Of a DNA stretch of 64,000 bases, positions 34,791 through 44,032 are shown in pieces (position 1 is the first letter of the stretch; every line of letters begins with the position of its first letter). The translations under genes and the position numbers were made by a program. Location of the stretch: assembly GCF_030406725.1 (NCBI RefSeq), contig NZ_CP129107.1:2646501-2710500 (forward strand). The letters run 5' to 3'. This stretch comes from Alteriqipengyuania flavescens. Lineage in GTDB: Bacteria > Pseudomonadota > Alphaproteobacteria > Sphingomonadales > Sphingomonadaceae. The notes under the pieces were generated by a model, which worked only from the letters and a program-made list of their open reading frames with translations, made no database searches and had not been told where the DNA came from.

Positions 34791-36140
34791 ATGACGATTA
34801 CGCGTATCCTGATCGCCAATCGCGGCGAGATCGCCCTGCGCATCCACCGTGCGGCGCACGAAATGGGGATCGAGACGGTCGCGGTGCATTCCACCGCCGA
34901 TGCCGATGCCATGCACGTGCGGCTGGCCGACCACGCGGTGTGCATCGGCCCGCCGTCTGCCACCGACAGCTACCTCAACCAGGCCGCCATCATCTCCGCC
35001 GCCGAGATCAGCGGCTGCGACGCGATCCACCCCGGCTATGGCTTCCTGTCCGAAAACGCGAAATTCGCCGAGATCGTCGAGGCGCACGACATCCGCTGGA
35101 TCGGCCCCAAGCCCGAACACATCGTCACGATGGGCGACAAGGTCGCGGCCAAGCAGACCGCCGGTGCGCTCGGCCTGCCGCTCGTCCCCGGCAGCGACGG
35201 CGCGGTGAGCGACTACGACGAGGCCCGCACGATCGCGGCCGAGATCGGCTATCCCGTGATCATCAAGGCCGCCAGCGGCGGCGGCGGGCGCGGCATGAAA
35301 GTGTGCGAGAGCGAGGACCAGCTGGAAAGCCTGATGAAACAGGCCGGCAGCGAGGCGAAGGCCGCATTCGGCGACGCCACGGTCTATATCGAGAAATATC
35401 TCGGCAACCCGCGCCACATCGAATTCCAGGTTTTCGGTGATGGCAAGGGCAACGCCATCCACCTCGGCGAACGCGACTGTTCGCTCCAGCGCCGCCACCA
35501 GAAAGTGCTGGAGGAAGCGCCCTCTCCCGTCCTGTCGGAAGAGGACCGGATGCGGATGGGCGAAACCTGCGCGCAGGCGATGCGCGACATGGCCTATCGC
35601 GGGGCAGGCACGATCGAATTCCTGTGGGAAAACGGCGAGTTCTACTTCATCGAGATGAACACGCGCCTGCAGGTCGAACACCCGGTGACCGAAGCGATCA
35701 CCGGCCTCGACCTCGTGCGCGAGCAGATCCGTATCGCAGCCGGCAAGCCATTGTCGGTCACGCAGGACGAAGTCACCTTCACCGGCCACGCGATCGAATG
35801 CCGGATCAACGCCGAGGACCCATTCACCTTCGCGCCGAGCCCCGGCAAGGTCACTTACTACCACGCCGCTGGCGGCATGCATGTGCGCGTCGATAGCGGC
35901 CTGTACGCGGGCTATTCGATCCCACCCTATTACGACAGCATGATCGCAAAGCTGATCGTCTACGGTCGCAGTCGCGAGAAATGCATCATGCGCCTCAAGC
36001 GCGCGCTGGAGGAAATGGTGATCGAAGGGGTCAAAACCAACGTCCTCCTGCACCGCGAACTCCTGCAGCAGGACGACGTGCTCGCCGGCGACTACACGAT
36101 CAAGTGGCTGGAAGGATGGCTAAAAGAGCGCGAGGGTTGA
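34791..36140 (+). CDS. accC: Acetyl-CoA carboxylase, biotin carboxylase subunit
   Basis: ATP-dependent carboxylation of biotin carried by AccB. The 449-residue protein has the family start ([22 protein letters not shown]), the ATP-grasp glycine-rich loop SGGGGRGMK, the [20 protein letters not shown] segment, and [14 protein letters not shown] with the catalytic Glu and Arg residues. It forms a homodimer. It is directly after accB in an aroQ-accB-accC run. Confidence 0.98.
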   Translation: MTITRILIANRGEIALRIHRAAHEMGIETVAVHSTADADAMHVRLADHAVCIGPPSATDSYLNQAAIISAAEISGCDAIHPGYGFLSENAKFAEIVEAHDIRWIGPKPEHIVTMGDKVAAKQTAGALGLPLVPGSDGAVSDYDEARTIAAEIGYPVIIKAASGGGGRGMKVCESEDQLESLMKQAGSEAKAAFGDATVYIEKYLGNPRHIEFQVFGDGKGNAIHLGERDCSLQRRHQKVLEEAPSPVLSEEDRMRMGETCAQAMRDMAYRGAGTIEFLWENGEFYFIEMNTRLQVEHPVTEAITGLDLVREQIRIAAGKPLSVTQDEVTFTGHAIECRINAEDPFTFAPSPGKVTYYHAAGGMHVRVDSGLYAGYSIPPYYDSMIAKLIVYGRSREKCIMRLKRALEEMVIEGVKTNVLLHRELLQQDDVLAGDYTIKWLEGWLKEREG

Positions 36141-36157
36141 TTACGCAAAAGTCGCGG

Positions 36158-36322
36158 TCAACGGTAGATTTTTTCGCCGGGAATTAGTGCGGTGCATGAC
36201 AGCGCCATCTCGCGAATACTGACGGCGGGCGTCGACGCTGTGATTTCGCCGCGCATTTTGTTGACCATTGCAAAAGCCTCGCCTTCTTCGAGGTTTGCAG
36301 GGATCGCAAACGAGTTGGTATG
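36158..36322 (-). pseudogene. In-frame continuation of the lipoprotein gene beyond a TGA
   Basis: Reading straight on in the same frame after the lipoprotein stop (TGA at 36323-36325), 54 more sense codons run to a second TGA at 36158-36160. The translated stretch looks like real protein (FAIPANLEEGEAFAMVNKMRG, then REMALSCTALIPGEKIYR) and uses codons like its neighbours. The simplest reading is a TGG-to-TGA nonsense change at the junction, or a sequencing error, splitting a ~177-residue protein. Programmed read-through is a less likely alternative. Confidence 0.5.
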
Positions 36323-36691
36323 TCAACCGATCCGCTCGAGTGCGTAGCGCATGATTAGCGGGTCGTCAGATGCCACACCGTCGCGGACGAGATAGGTGTA
36401 AGCGCTGATTGCCGCAGCACAGCGCAAGTGGTCCTGCCCCGTCATCCGGGCGAAATCCTCGGAGAGACCCCGCTTTTGCGCCAAAACCATCGGGTCGGTT
36501 TCGATGCCCTTGAGCCGTTGATCTGTCTTTTCATTGCCGTCAGCGACAAACGACGTGTTCCGTTTGGACCGGCTGTTTTCGGAATTGCTCTTCGCAGGTT
36601 CCTCCTGACCAGCCTCTTCGCTCTGAGGACTCGGCGTGTCCTGCCCGGAGCACGATGCAAGCAGCAAAGCCGCGCAAACCAGTCGGACCAT
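36323..36691 (-). CDS. Short lipoprotein, possibly truncated
   Basis: A 122-residue predicted lipoprotein (signal and lipobox LLASC, residues ~8-14) with a Ser/Glu/Asn-rich linker and a helical part containing LRCAAAISAYTYLVRDGVAS. I do not recognise the family. Its ATG overlaps the stop of the lrp gene (TGATG), so the two are coupled. The frame stays coding-like for another 54 codons past its stop, so the protein is probably the N-terminal two-thirds of a longer one. Confidence 0.65.
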   Translation of the reverse strand: MVRLVCAALLLASCSGQDTPSPQSEEAGQEEPAKSNSENSRSKRNTSFVADGNEKTDQRLKGIETDPMVLAQKRGLSEDFARMTGQDHLRCAAAISAYTYLVRDGVASDDPLIMRYALERIG

Positions 36692-37155
36692 CACTCCAGC
36701 GGGACGCCGGGTTCGTGCTTGCTGGTGCGGATCGTCAGGCTGGTCTTGACGCTCGAAACGTTCGGCGCGGGCGTCAGCTTGCCGGTCAGGAATTCCTGGA
36801 AGCTCTGCAAGTCGCGGCTGACGATCTTCAGGATGAAGTCGATCTCGCCGTTGAGCATGTGGCATTCGCGCACTTCGGGCAGGGTCTGGATGTGATCCTC
36901 GAATGCGCGCAGGTCGTCTTCCGCCTGGCTGCGCAGGCTGACCATGGCGAACACGGTGATGGCAAAGCCCAGCTTCGACGGGTCGAGGTCCGCGTGATAG
37001 CCGCGAATGATCCCCTGCTCTTCCAGCGCGCGCACGCGGCGCAGGCATGGCGGCGCGGTCAGGCCGACGCGCTGGGCCAGTTCCACATTCGTGATTCGCC
37101 CCTCGTCCTGCAATTCGGCCAGCAGGCGCTGGTCGATCTGGTCGAGATTGGCCAT
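36691..37155 (-). CDS. Lrp/AsnC family transcriptional regulator
   Basis: A 154-residue regulator: N-terminal HTH (residues ~5-50, DQIDQRLLAELQDEGRITNVELAQRVGL with the PPCLRRVRALEEQGII recognition part) and C-terminal RAM effector domain (GFAITVFAMVSLRS, VRECHMLNGEIDFILKIV). Ligands in this family are usually amino acids. It is alone with a coupled lipoprotein gene downstream; the 257-base region upstream, shared divergently with a kinase gene, is AT-richer than its surroundings and may hold its sites. Confidence 0.93.
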   Translation of the reverse strand: MANLDQIDQRLLAELQDEGRITNVELAQRVGLTAPPCLRRVRALEEQGIIRGYHADLDPSKLGFAITVFAMVSLRSQAEDDLRAFEDHIQTLPEVRECHMLNGEIDFILKIVSRDLQSFQEFLTGKLTPAPNVSSVKTSLTIRTSKHEPGVPLE

Positions 37156-37412
37156 TGTCCGTCCCCCTCAGCGTTGCGCGACCCCAAGGGGTCGGAAAGC
37201 GAAACGGGCCCTCTCCCGCAGCTTCATGCTTCCCGCAGCCCCGCAACTATTACGAAAAATGCGGCGCACGACAACTTTATAACTATGCCGAGAAATGTCC
37301 CGCTTTGCAACGCATGCTGTTTGTCCACACCGGCGGCGCCCCCTCTCCTGCTACCTGTGCGTAATGCGGCCTAGTGTTCGCAGCCTTTTTTCGCTTGCCC
37401 GACGGAGCCTGA

Positions 37413-39092
37413 ATGCAATTCGACGACCGCCTCGACACCGTATTGCGCAGCCGCGCGACCGGTGACCTGGCGCGCCGGACGCAATACCGCCAGCTCGTCG
37501 ATCTCGTCGGCACCCCGCGCGAAGATCGCGCAGGCGCGCAAATGGAAGAGGCCTTCGCCCGGCTGGCCGAGCTGGAAACGCACATTCCCCCTGCCACACG
37601 GGCGGGCCTGCTGCGCGACGCGGCGCTCCGCATCGCCTCGCCCCGCCTCGCCGCTCGTCTCGCGGAACAGGAGCCTGCCGTCGCCGCTGCCGCGATGGCC
37701 CGCGCGACGTTGCGCGAAGGCGACTGGCTGGAGCTGATCCCGCAGCTGCCCATCGCCGCGCGCGGATACCTGCGCCACCGCGATGATTTGCCCAGCACTG
37801 CGGAAGCGCTGCTGCTCCGCCTAGGCGTGCTCGACCTCGTGCTCCCCCAGCCGGACATCGTCCCGCTACCCGGTGACGACGCGCAGGACGAACCGCTCGA
37901 GCTCGTGGACATCGCGCCCGCGACGCAAGACGATGCAACCGAGCCGGTCGAGACAGAGGAGCCTGTCGTCGAGAGCGAGATCGGTGCGCTGGTGCGGCGG
38001 ATCGAAGCCTTCCAGAAGGCGCGTCGCCAGCCGGTCAGCGAAGCGGCCCCGCGCCTGCCGCTGAACGACGCTGCCCACGGCGAAGACGCGCCCGATGCGA
38101 TCGATTTCGAATCCGACCCGTCGGGCACGATCACCTGGGCGGAGGCGGACCATGCGCCGATGCTGGTCGGCACGCGGCTGGGCGGCCCGATGATCGACGG
38201 TGCGATGACGCGACGCGTGCCGCTGGCAGGCATCCCCCTAACCCTAGACGGAGCGGCCGCCATCAAGGGCGATTGGCGCATCGATGCCGCACCGTATTTC
38301 CACCAGACGACCGGGGGCTTCGCGGGGTACTACGGCCGCCTGCGCCGCGAACCTGCCGAGGACGATGACCGCCCAGCAAACACTGCCGCCGACCGCATTC
38401 GCCAACTACTCCACGAATTGCGCACGCCGGTGAATGCCATCCAGGGCTTCGCCGAAGTGATTCAGCAGCAGGTCTTCGGACCCAGTCCCAACGAATACCG
38501 CGCGCTCGCCGCGAACATCGCCGGCGACGCGGCGCGCATCCTCGCCGGGTTCGAGGAATTGGACCGGCTCGCCCGGCTGGAGACCGGCGCGCTCGAGCTG
38601 GGCGACGACGAGAGCGACCTGGCTGCGATATTCGCCCGCACGGCCCAGCAGGTCGCGCCGTCGCTTGCCACCCGCAGCGCGCGCCTGTCTTACGAAGGCG
38701 ACGCGCAAGGCGCACCAGTGGCCTATGGCCGCGACGACGCCGAACGAATTGCCTGGCGCCTTGTCGCGACGCTCGGTGCGGCAATGGCGCCGGGCGAAGC
38801 GGCCACGATGCAGCGCGTGGAAGACCCCAAGCGCTTTGTCCTCACCTGTGACCTGCCCGCCACGCTGGGCGACCGCGACGATGTTTTCGCCAGCGGACCA
38901 GGCGGCACTTCCGGCGCACTTTCCGCCGGCCTGTTCGGCACGGGTTTCGCCTTGCGCCTCGCCCGCGCGGAGGCCCGCGCCATCGGCGGCGATCTTGCCC
39001 GGATCGACGAGGCGCTGGTGCTCAGCGTGCCGCTCTTGACCGTAGCGGGTGCGGGGCATAGCGAAAAGGCGGAGAAGGCCGAGCGCGCCTGA
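37413..39092 (+). CDS. Histidine kinase-like protein with degenerate ATPase domain
   Basis: A 559-residue soluble protein with no membrane segment. Residues ~1-145 are helical and unassigned, ~145-230 is an acidic linker, ~238-312 looks like a PAS domain (GTITWAEADHAPML, ending in FAGYYGRLRR), and ~325-395 is a HisKA domain with phospho-acceptor His334 (LLHELRTPVNAIQGF). The C-terminal part has the right length for the HATPase domain but the N-box Asn pattern is not found (region 441-462) and the G boxes are reduced to GLFGTGFALRLARAEA. It may be a phosphotransfer or scaffold protein rather than an active kinase. No response regulator is adjacent. Confidence 0.8.
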   Translation: MQFDDRLDTVLRSRATGDLARRTQYRQLVDLVGTPREDRAGAQMEEAFARLAELETHIPPATRAGLLRDAALRIASPRLAARLAEQEPAVAAAAMARATLREGDWLELIPQLPIAARGYLRHRDDLPSTAEALLLRLGVLDLVLPQPDIVPLPGDDAQDEPLELVDIAPATQDDATEPVETEEPVVESEIGALVRRIEAFQKARRQPVSEAAPRLPLNDAAHGEDAPDAIDFESDPSGTITWAEADHAPMLVGTRLGGPMIDGAMTRRVPLAGIPLTLDGAAAIKGDWRIDAAPYFHQTTGGFAGYYGRLRREPAEDDDRPANTAADRIRQLLHELRTPVNAIQGFAEVIQQQVFGPSPNEYRALAANIAGDAARILAGFEELDRLARLETGALELGDDESDLAAIFARTAQQVAPSLATRSARLSYEGDAQGAPVAYGRDDAERIAWRLVATLGAAMAPGEAATMQRVEDPKRFVLTCDLPATLGDRDDVFASGPGGTSGALSAGLFGTGFALRLARAEARAIGGDLARIDEALVLSVPLLTVAGAGHSEKAEKAERA

Positions 39093-39132
39093 TCCGCCGG
39101 TGACAGGGGGTTGCCGGCGCTTCGGGGGACCT

Positions 39133-40137
39133 ATGCAGCCGCTTGTCGATCCACCACCGCCGGGATCAGAGGCGCGTTTCGCCCACGGCTTCGGACCGCG
39201 TTTCATCCTGACCGTCGACACCGAAGAAGAATTCGACTGGTCGCAGCCTTTGCGCAGCGAAGGCCATTCACTTCGCCATGTCCCCCGCCTCGCCCGGTTC
39301 CAGCAATTTTGCGAAGGCGAGCAGGTCCGGCCGATCTATCTTGTCGACCATCCCGTCGCGACCTCGGTAGAGGCGACCGCAATCCTGCGCGATGCCGTCC
39401 GTGCGGGGCGCGCGGATATCGGCGTGCAGCTCCACCCCTGGGTGAGCCCACCCTTCGAAGAGGAAGTGAGCGAATACAACAGCTTTGCAGGCAACCTCCC
39501 CCGGGAGCTGGAGCAGGAGAAACTGTCGCGCCTGCGCGATGCCATCGCAGAAGCTTACGGCACCGATCCGCTGATTTATCGCGCCGGCCGGTATGGCATC
39601 GGCCCGAACACAGCCGCGCTGCTGGTAGAGGAAGGCATCGCGATCGACACGTCGGTGCGGCCGCTATTCGGCTATTCCGGAGCGGGCGGTCCGGCCTATC
39701 ACGATCACCCGCTGGTACCGTATTGGGCGGATAGCGAGCAGCGATTGCTCGAATTGCCGCTGACCACGGTATTTTCCGGCATGTTCCGCAAACAGGGTCG
39801 CGCGATCTATCCGCGCCTGTGGCGGTGGCCCGAGCTGCGGGGCATCCTCGCCAGGCTGGGGCTGCTGGAACGGCTACCGCTGACGCCGGAGGGCGTGCCT
39901 CTGGCCGATGCTCTCAGCGCGATCGACATCGCGCTCGACGATGGCTTGCCCCTGCTCAATTTCTCGTTCCACAGCCCCAGCCTGGAACCCGGCCACACGC
40001 CGTACGTGCGGACCGAGCGGGACCTTGATGCCCTCTACGACTGGTGGCGCGGCGTGCTCGACCACTTGCGCATGCGCCAGGTGCGTGACGCCTCGGTCAG
40101 GGAAGTCATGGAGGCGGTCATCCGCCAGCCGGGATAG
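39133..40137 (+). CDS. Polysaccharide deacetylase family protein (WalW-like)
   Basis: A 334-residue NodB-type fold protein. It starts ILTVDTEEEFDW (the family Asp-Glu motif after FGPRF), has DIGVQLHPW in place of the usual H-x-H-W zinc motif region, and contains YRAGRYGIGPNTAALLVEEG and the final FSFHSPSLEPG with a likely catalytic His. It probably removes acetyl or related groups from a surface sugar. The GGGGGAC site precedes the ATG at 39133. It follows the kinase-like gene by 40 bases. Confidence 0.82.
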   Translation: MQPLVDPPPPGSEARFAHGFGPRFILTVDTEEEFDWSQPLRSEGHSLRHVPRLARFQQFCEGEQVRPIYLVDHPVATSVEATAILRDAVRAGRADIGVQLHPWVSPPFEEEVSEYNSFAGNLPRELEQEKLSRLRDAIAEAYGTDPLIYRAGRYGIGPNTAALLVEEGIAIDTSVRPLFGYSGAGGPAYHDHPLVPYWADSEQRLLELPLTTVFSGMFRKQGRAIYPRLWRWPELRGILARLGLLERLPLTPEGVPLADALSAIDIALDDGLPLLNFSFHSPSLEPGHTPYVRTERDLDALYDWWRGVLDHLRMRQVRDASVREVMEAVIRQPG

Positions 40138-40198
40138 CGAAGGGCGCTTGCGCATTGCGCAGCCTGCGATTAGGCGGTCCACCGCAATGCTGCGCATC

Positions 40199-40275
40199 GG
40201 GCCTGTAGCTCAGTTGGTTAGAGCTGGCCGCTCATAACGGCTAGGTCGCGGGTTCGAGTCCTGCCGGGCCCACCA
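40199..40275 (+). tRNA. tRNA with anticodon CAT, probably tRNA-Ile2 (lysidine type)
   Basis: A 77-base tRNA. Acceptor stem GGGCCTG pairs with CGGGCCC (one G-T), anticodon loop CTCATAA gives CAT, and CCA is encoded (40273-40275). The C4-G69 and C5-G68 pairs are those preferred by TilS in tRNA-Ile2, and the body resembles isoleucine tRNAs, so lysidine modification is likely. An elongator tRNA-Met cannot be excluded by sequence alone. Confidence 0.85.
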
Positions 40276-40327
40276 CAGCTGCCTTGGCAGCCCATGCAGC
40301 GATGTTTGCCCACGTGGCACGAACGGT

Positions 40328-40404
40328 CGGGGAGTGGCGCAGCCTGGTAGCGCACCTGTTTTGGGTACAGGGGGTCGCAGGTTCAAATCCTGTCTCCCCG
40401 ACCA
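40328..40404 (+). tRNA. tRNA-Pro(TGG)
   Basis: A 77-base tRNA with acceptor stem CGGGGAG paired with CTCCCCG, anticodon loop TTTGGGT giving TGG, and encoded CCA (40402-40404). No 3'-end copy lies downstream, unlike the GGG proline tRNA at 31179. Confidence 0.97.
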
Positions 40405-40450
40405 GTTTTCGTGACGTAAAGCGGCTCAGGCAGCCGCAGGCGCCTTTTGG

Positions 40451-42037
40451 TTAAGTGGTCGTAAGGAGATTGGATAGCGGGCGAATTTTCTGGTCGTCCA
40501 GCCGGGAATAATCCGTGTGCGCGATCCGTTGCAGGATGGAATCACGCAGCATACGGGCTTCGCCGACAGGGACGCCGTGGATGTGCATGCGCCCGCCCGG
40601 CAGGCCGAAATGCACTTCGCAATAGCCGCGCAACCGCGCCAATGGCCCCTGTGCGATCTCGACCGATTGCAGGCGAACCTGCGGCGCGACGATATAATCC
40701 GGCGACAAGAACCCCGTGCGGATGAATAGCTGGCCTTCATTCGTTACGTGGCGGTAGCGGAGCGAAGCGAGGCCGTTGGCGATGGCGGCAATCGCGGTCA
40801 CGCCGAGAAAGATGGCGGCGCCGACCAGCGGGCGGTCGAAAATCCACCAGCCGCCAGCGACGATTGCAGCAAAGGCAGACACCACTAGTGTTCTGTCGAG
40901 CCAGTAGCTGGGGCTCGGCTGCAGCCATTGGAGCCCGTCCATCGACAGGTCGATCCCGGCTTCTGCCGCAATGGGGTCGATTTCCTCCCGCGTCGCAAAA
41001 GGCGCAACGACGTGGTTTGCCGCGCCGCTATCCTGCGCGAGGCTGACGAACTTGAGCGAATGCCAGCCGAAGATACGCCGGATCACGCCGGTGCCGAGGC
41101 TCGCCGCCTGGACACGGTGGGCGGGCATCAGGACGTCAGTCCGGGTAAAAAGGCCGCGGCGGCGCCGGAAACCCTTCGCCGTGCGGGTCAGGCGAAAGTC
41201 CCACTCCCGCGCCGCCGTCCGCGCCAGCCCGGTGGCGAAGCCGACGAAGACGAGGGATACGAGGCCGGCGACGGCCCCCAGGACCTGCCCCATGCGGCCC
41301 AGGCTGGATATCCGGTCCGATCCTTGCCCGGCGATGTCGCGCCAGAGATCGAGATCCCAGATGTCGAAATCGACGAAGAATTCCAGTTGCTGGGCCAGAC
41401 CGGCGAGCACCGCAAATACCACCAGCGAGAATTCGAACAGGCCGAAGGTGAAAATGCGCTTCGGACCCATGGCGAAGAGGAGTTCCCCCTCTTCCACCCG
41501 GGCGCGAGCCTCTTCAGCAACCTCGCCCTCGCCGCCGGCAGCCGCCTCGTCTTCCTCCTGCCTGCGCCGAACGAGTTCGCGAAGGCGCGCGCCTTCGCCT
41601 TCGGAAACATAGGCGAGATGCAATTCGTCCTTCCCGCCGGCGCCGGTTTCGAAGCGCACTTCGACGAGGCCGAAAAGGCGCGGGATCAGCTTCTGTTCGA
41701 GACTGACGTCCTGGATGCGCTCATATGGGACGGATCGTTTGGCCAGGCTGACGATCCCGCTTTCCACCCGGATGTCGGTTTCGCCGATGAAGTATTTGAG
41801 CCGGCTCCAGCGCAGCCATGTGGAGCCGACGGCGACGACCAGCACGGTCGCCGCAATCGCGGCAGTGACACCAACTGTCATGCCGAAATTCTGCGTGCCG
41901 ATCACCACCGCGACAATCGGCAAAACCATCTGGCGCAGCATGTCGACTGCGCTCACGGCCATGCCCAAGGGCGACGTCCGGTGGCCCTCGCCGCCCGCTC
42001 GCATAGCGACTGCGCCTGTCTCCGGCTCCTCGCTCAC
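40451..42037 (-). CDS. Membrane protein with three PH-like (YdbT-type) domains
   Basis: A 528-residue membrane protein of the bacterial PH-domain (YdbS/YdbT) kind. Membrane segments appear in pairs (residues ~30-75, ~195-265, ~370-405), each followed by a PH-like beta-rich domain: GETDIRVESGIVSLAKRSVPYERIQDVS in the first, FTRTDVLMPAHRVQAASLGTG in the second, IRTGFLSPDYIVAPQVRLQSVEI in the third. An acidic stretch (EEEDEAAAGGEGE) separates domains one and two. It is coupled (ATGA) to a single-PH-domain protein. The role of these proteins is not well defined; membrane stress tolerance is one suggestion. Confidence 0.85.
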   Translation of the reverse strand: MSEEPETGAVAMRAGGEGHRTSPLGMAVSAVDMLRQMVLPIVAVVIGTQNFGMTVGVTAAIAATVLVVAVGSTWLRWSRLKYFIGETDIRVESGIVSLAKRSVPYERIQDVSLEQKLIPRLFGLVEVRFETGAGGKDELHLAYVSEGEGARLRELVRRRQEEDEAAAGGEGEVAEEARARVEEGELLFAMGPKRIFTFGLFEFSLVVFAVLAGLAQQLEFFVDFDIWDLDLWRDIAGQGSDRISSLGRMGQVLGAVAGLVSLVFVGFATGLARTAAREWDFRLTRTAKGFRRRRGLFTRTDVLMPAHRVQAASLGTGVIRRIFGWHSLKFVSLAQDSGAANHVVAPFATREEIDPIAAEAGIDLSMDGLQWLQPSPSYWLDRTLVVSAFAAIVAGGWWIFDRPLVGAAIFLGVTAIAAIANGLASLRYRHVTNEGQLFIRTGFLSPDYIVAPQVRLQSVEIAQGPLARLRGYCEVHFGLPGGRMHIHGVPVGEARMLRDSILQRIAHTDYSRLDDQKIRPLSNLLTTT

Positions 42038-42528
42038 AGCGTCTCGCGCTTGATATGCGCGCGGATTTCCTCACGCAGGCTTTCCGCTGTTTCGCGCCTT
42101 AGCCCTTCCAGCACCACCGACGCGTTGTGCGATCCCGCCGTGTGCACGACCAACTGCGACAAATCGTACAGGCGCTCCAGCGGGCCTTGCGTCACGTCGA
42201 TATGCTGCACGCGGCCATAGGGGACCACCGTGTCGCTGCGGAACAGGAAGCCCTTCACCACCCGCAGGCGGTTGTCGTCATGGGCATAGCCCTTGTGGCT
42301 CCAGCGGCGCTGCGGGACGCGCCAGACGAAAATCGCGGCGAAAACAAGCCACGGGACCAGGAAGATACCGGTCGGCAATTCGTCCGCCGCGAATTCGCCG
42401 ATGATGCCCGGCACCAGCAGCACGAGCGAGACGATGACAGCGCGGATACGCAGGACTTTCTTGTGGTCCGGGTGGACCGGCGTCAGCGCCTGATCGCCGA
42501 CGAGCGCTTTCGGACCCTCATCGCTCAT
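42034..42528 (-). CDS. Membrane protein with one PH-like (YdbS-type) domain
   Basis: A 164-residue protein with two membrane segments (residues ~28-46 and ~52-66) and one PH-like domain containing DDNRLRVVKGFLFRSDTVVPYGRVQHIDVTQGPLERL. This is the small partner of the YdbS/YdbT pair. Its ATG overlaps the upstream M28 peptidase stop and its stop overlaps the start of the large PH protein (ATGA at both), so all three are made as a unit. Confidence 0.85.
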   Translation of the reverse strand: MSDEGPKALVGDQALTPVHPDHKKVLRIRAVIVSLVLLVPGIIGEFAADELPTGIFLVPWLVFAAIFVWRVPQRRWSHKGYAHDDNRLRVVKGFLFRSDTVVPYGRVQHIDVTQGPLERLYDLSQLVVHTAGSHNASVVLEGLRRETAESLREEIRAHIKRETL

Positions 42529-43895
42529 TCGGCGTCGCCCTTGATGCTGCCGGGCTCGTTGGCGAGGATAGCGATAACCTGCGCCCAGACGGCGACATTC
42601 TGGCGCAGCTGCACGGGATCGATCTTGTCGAACGTGTCGTCCGCCGTGTGGTGCAGGTCGAAATAGCGTGTGCCGTCCTGCTGGAGGTCGATGATCGCCG
42701 CGCCCTGATCGCGGACGATGTCGATGTCCGCACCGCCGGTGGCAACCGCATTACCGCCAGCCACCCCGAAGCGGGCGACGGAGGCGACGAGGCGCTTGTG
42801 CAACGCCGGATTGCTCGCCGCAAAATTGCTTTCGAAGCGCCAGATGCGGTCCGCACCGAAATCGCTTTCGAGCCCCACCGCAATCGTCTCGTCCAGATGC
42901 GCCTCGCTATAGGCCTTGCTGCCCCACAGGCCGGTTTCCTCGGCGCCCGCGAAGAGGACGCGGATGGTGCGTAGTGCCGGCCCGTCCTCGGTCGCGACCC
43001 TTGCCGCGGCCGCCACGATGCCGCAGCCCGCCGCATCGTCGATCGCCCCCGTACCAAGGTCCCAGCTGTCGAGGTGGCAGGCGACCAGCACCGGCGGCAA
43101 CGCGGGGTCGCGCCCGACGATTTCGCCCACCACATTGCCGCTTTGCGTCCGGCCGAGCATCCGCGGGGTCATCACCAGCTTCATCGTGACCGGCCGGCCG
43201 GTCGCGAGCAGGCGTTCGAGATTATCCGCATCCGGATTGCTGAGCGCGCCCGCAGCCGTCGGCGTCACGCCTTCGGGCCATCCGGTCCCGCCCGTATGCG
43301 GGACGCGGTGGTTGTCCGTGCCGATGGATCGGATCACCGTGGCGACCGCGCCCTTCTGCGCCGCGAAGCCCGGCCCCACCCAGCGTGCGGGGCCAGCAAA
43401 CCCATATCCCGAGCCATCCTGCGTCGGGCGCATATCGTGCGTCAGGAACACGATCTTGCCCGCCACAGCGCTGTCGGGCGCAGCCATCATCTCGCCGACG
43501 CTGGAAAAGCCGACGACTTCGGCTTCGATCCCTTCCGGCCCGGTCGATCCGCTGGTGCCGAGCGCGGTCACCGTCATTGTCTGCGCGAACTCGCCGGTGA
43601 TCTGCGCCGTCTCCTCGCCCCGGACCCAAGTGTCCATCATGAAGGGCTCGTCCGCCACGTTGGCGAAGTCGTTCTCGCGCAGCCAGCGCATCGCCCACAC
43701 GCGCCCGCGCGCCTCGTCCGGCGTGCCGGGCATCCGCGCGCCCACTTCGGTCGTGATGCCGCGGGTGAAATCGAGCGCGAGCTCGTCCCGCTCCAGCGCC
43801 ACGTCGGCGGCGGGCAGCGTGTCGTCCTGCGCGGCGGCAGGCTGGGCGGACAGGGAAAGCGAAAGCGCGCCGAGCGCGGTCATGAGGTTTTTCAT
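42525..43895 (-). CDS. M28-family metallopeptidase, exported
   Basis: A 456-residue exported zinc peptidase. Signal peptide residues ~1-22 (start at 43895). A PA-type insert (residues ~125-240) precedes the M28 core with metal ligands His274, Asp287, Glu319/320, Asp345 and His416 (ACHLDSWDLGTGAIDDAAGCG, AGAEETGLWGS, ESDFGAD, HHTADDT). It probably acts as an aminopeptidase or carboxypeptidase in the periplasm or outside. It is the first of three overlapping genes with the two PH-domain proteins. Confidence 0.9.
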   Translation of the reverse strand: MKNLMTALGALSLSLSAQPAAAQDDTLPAADVALERDELALDFTRGITTEVGARMPGTPDEARGRVWAMRWLRENDFANVADEPFMMDTWVRGEETAQITGEFAQTMTVTALGTSGSTGPEGIEAEVVGFSSVGEMMAAPDSAVAGKIVFLTHDMRPTQDGSGYGFAGPARWVGPGFAAQKGAVATVIRSIGTDNHRVPHTGGTGWPEGVTPTAAGALSNPDADNLERLLATGRPVTMKLVMTPRMLGRTQSGNVVGEIVGRDPALPPVLVACHLDSWDLGTGAIDDAAGCGIVAAAARVATEDGPALRTIRVLFAGAEETGLWGSKAYSEAHLDETIAVGLESDFGADRIWRFESNFAASNPALHKRLVASVARFGVAGGNAVATGGADIDIVRDQGAAIIDLQQDGTRYFDLHHTADDTFDKIDPVQLRQNVAVWAQVIAILANEPGSIKGDAE

Positions 43896-44032
43896 GCGCC
43901 GCTTGCTATCCCCGGTACGCCACCCTGTCCAGCGGGCCTGCGCCGCTGCGCCCAACAGGCTTGCCCGCATCGCCGCCTGCCCCTATCTGGCAGGCCAATC
44001 CAGCCAACCAGATTACCCGAACGAGGACCATC

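Noticed and set aside
33071-34963. A 630-codon minus-strand open frame across the holin, aroQ and accB genes.
   Set aside because: All three plus-strand genes are identified by family motifs with ribosome-binding sites; the minus frame has none.
36141-36326. A 61-codon minus-strand frame with a TTG start after the lipoprotein gene.
   Set aside because: The frame one base over continues the lipoprotein sense far better and has coding-like residues; this frame is Arg/Pro-rich noise.
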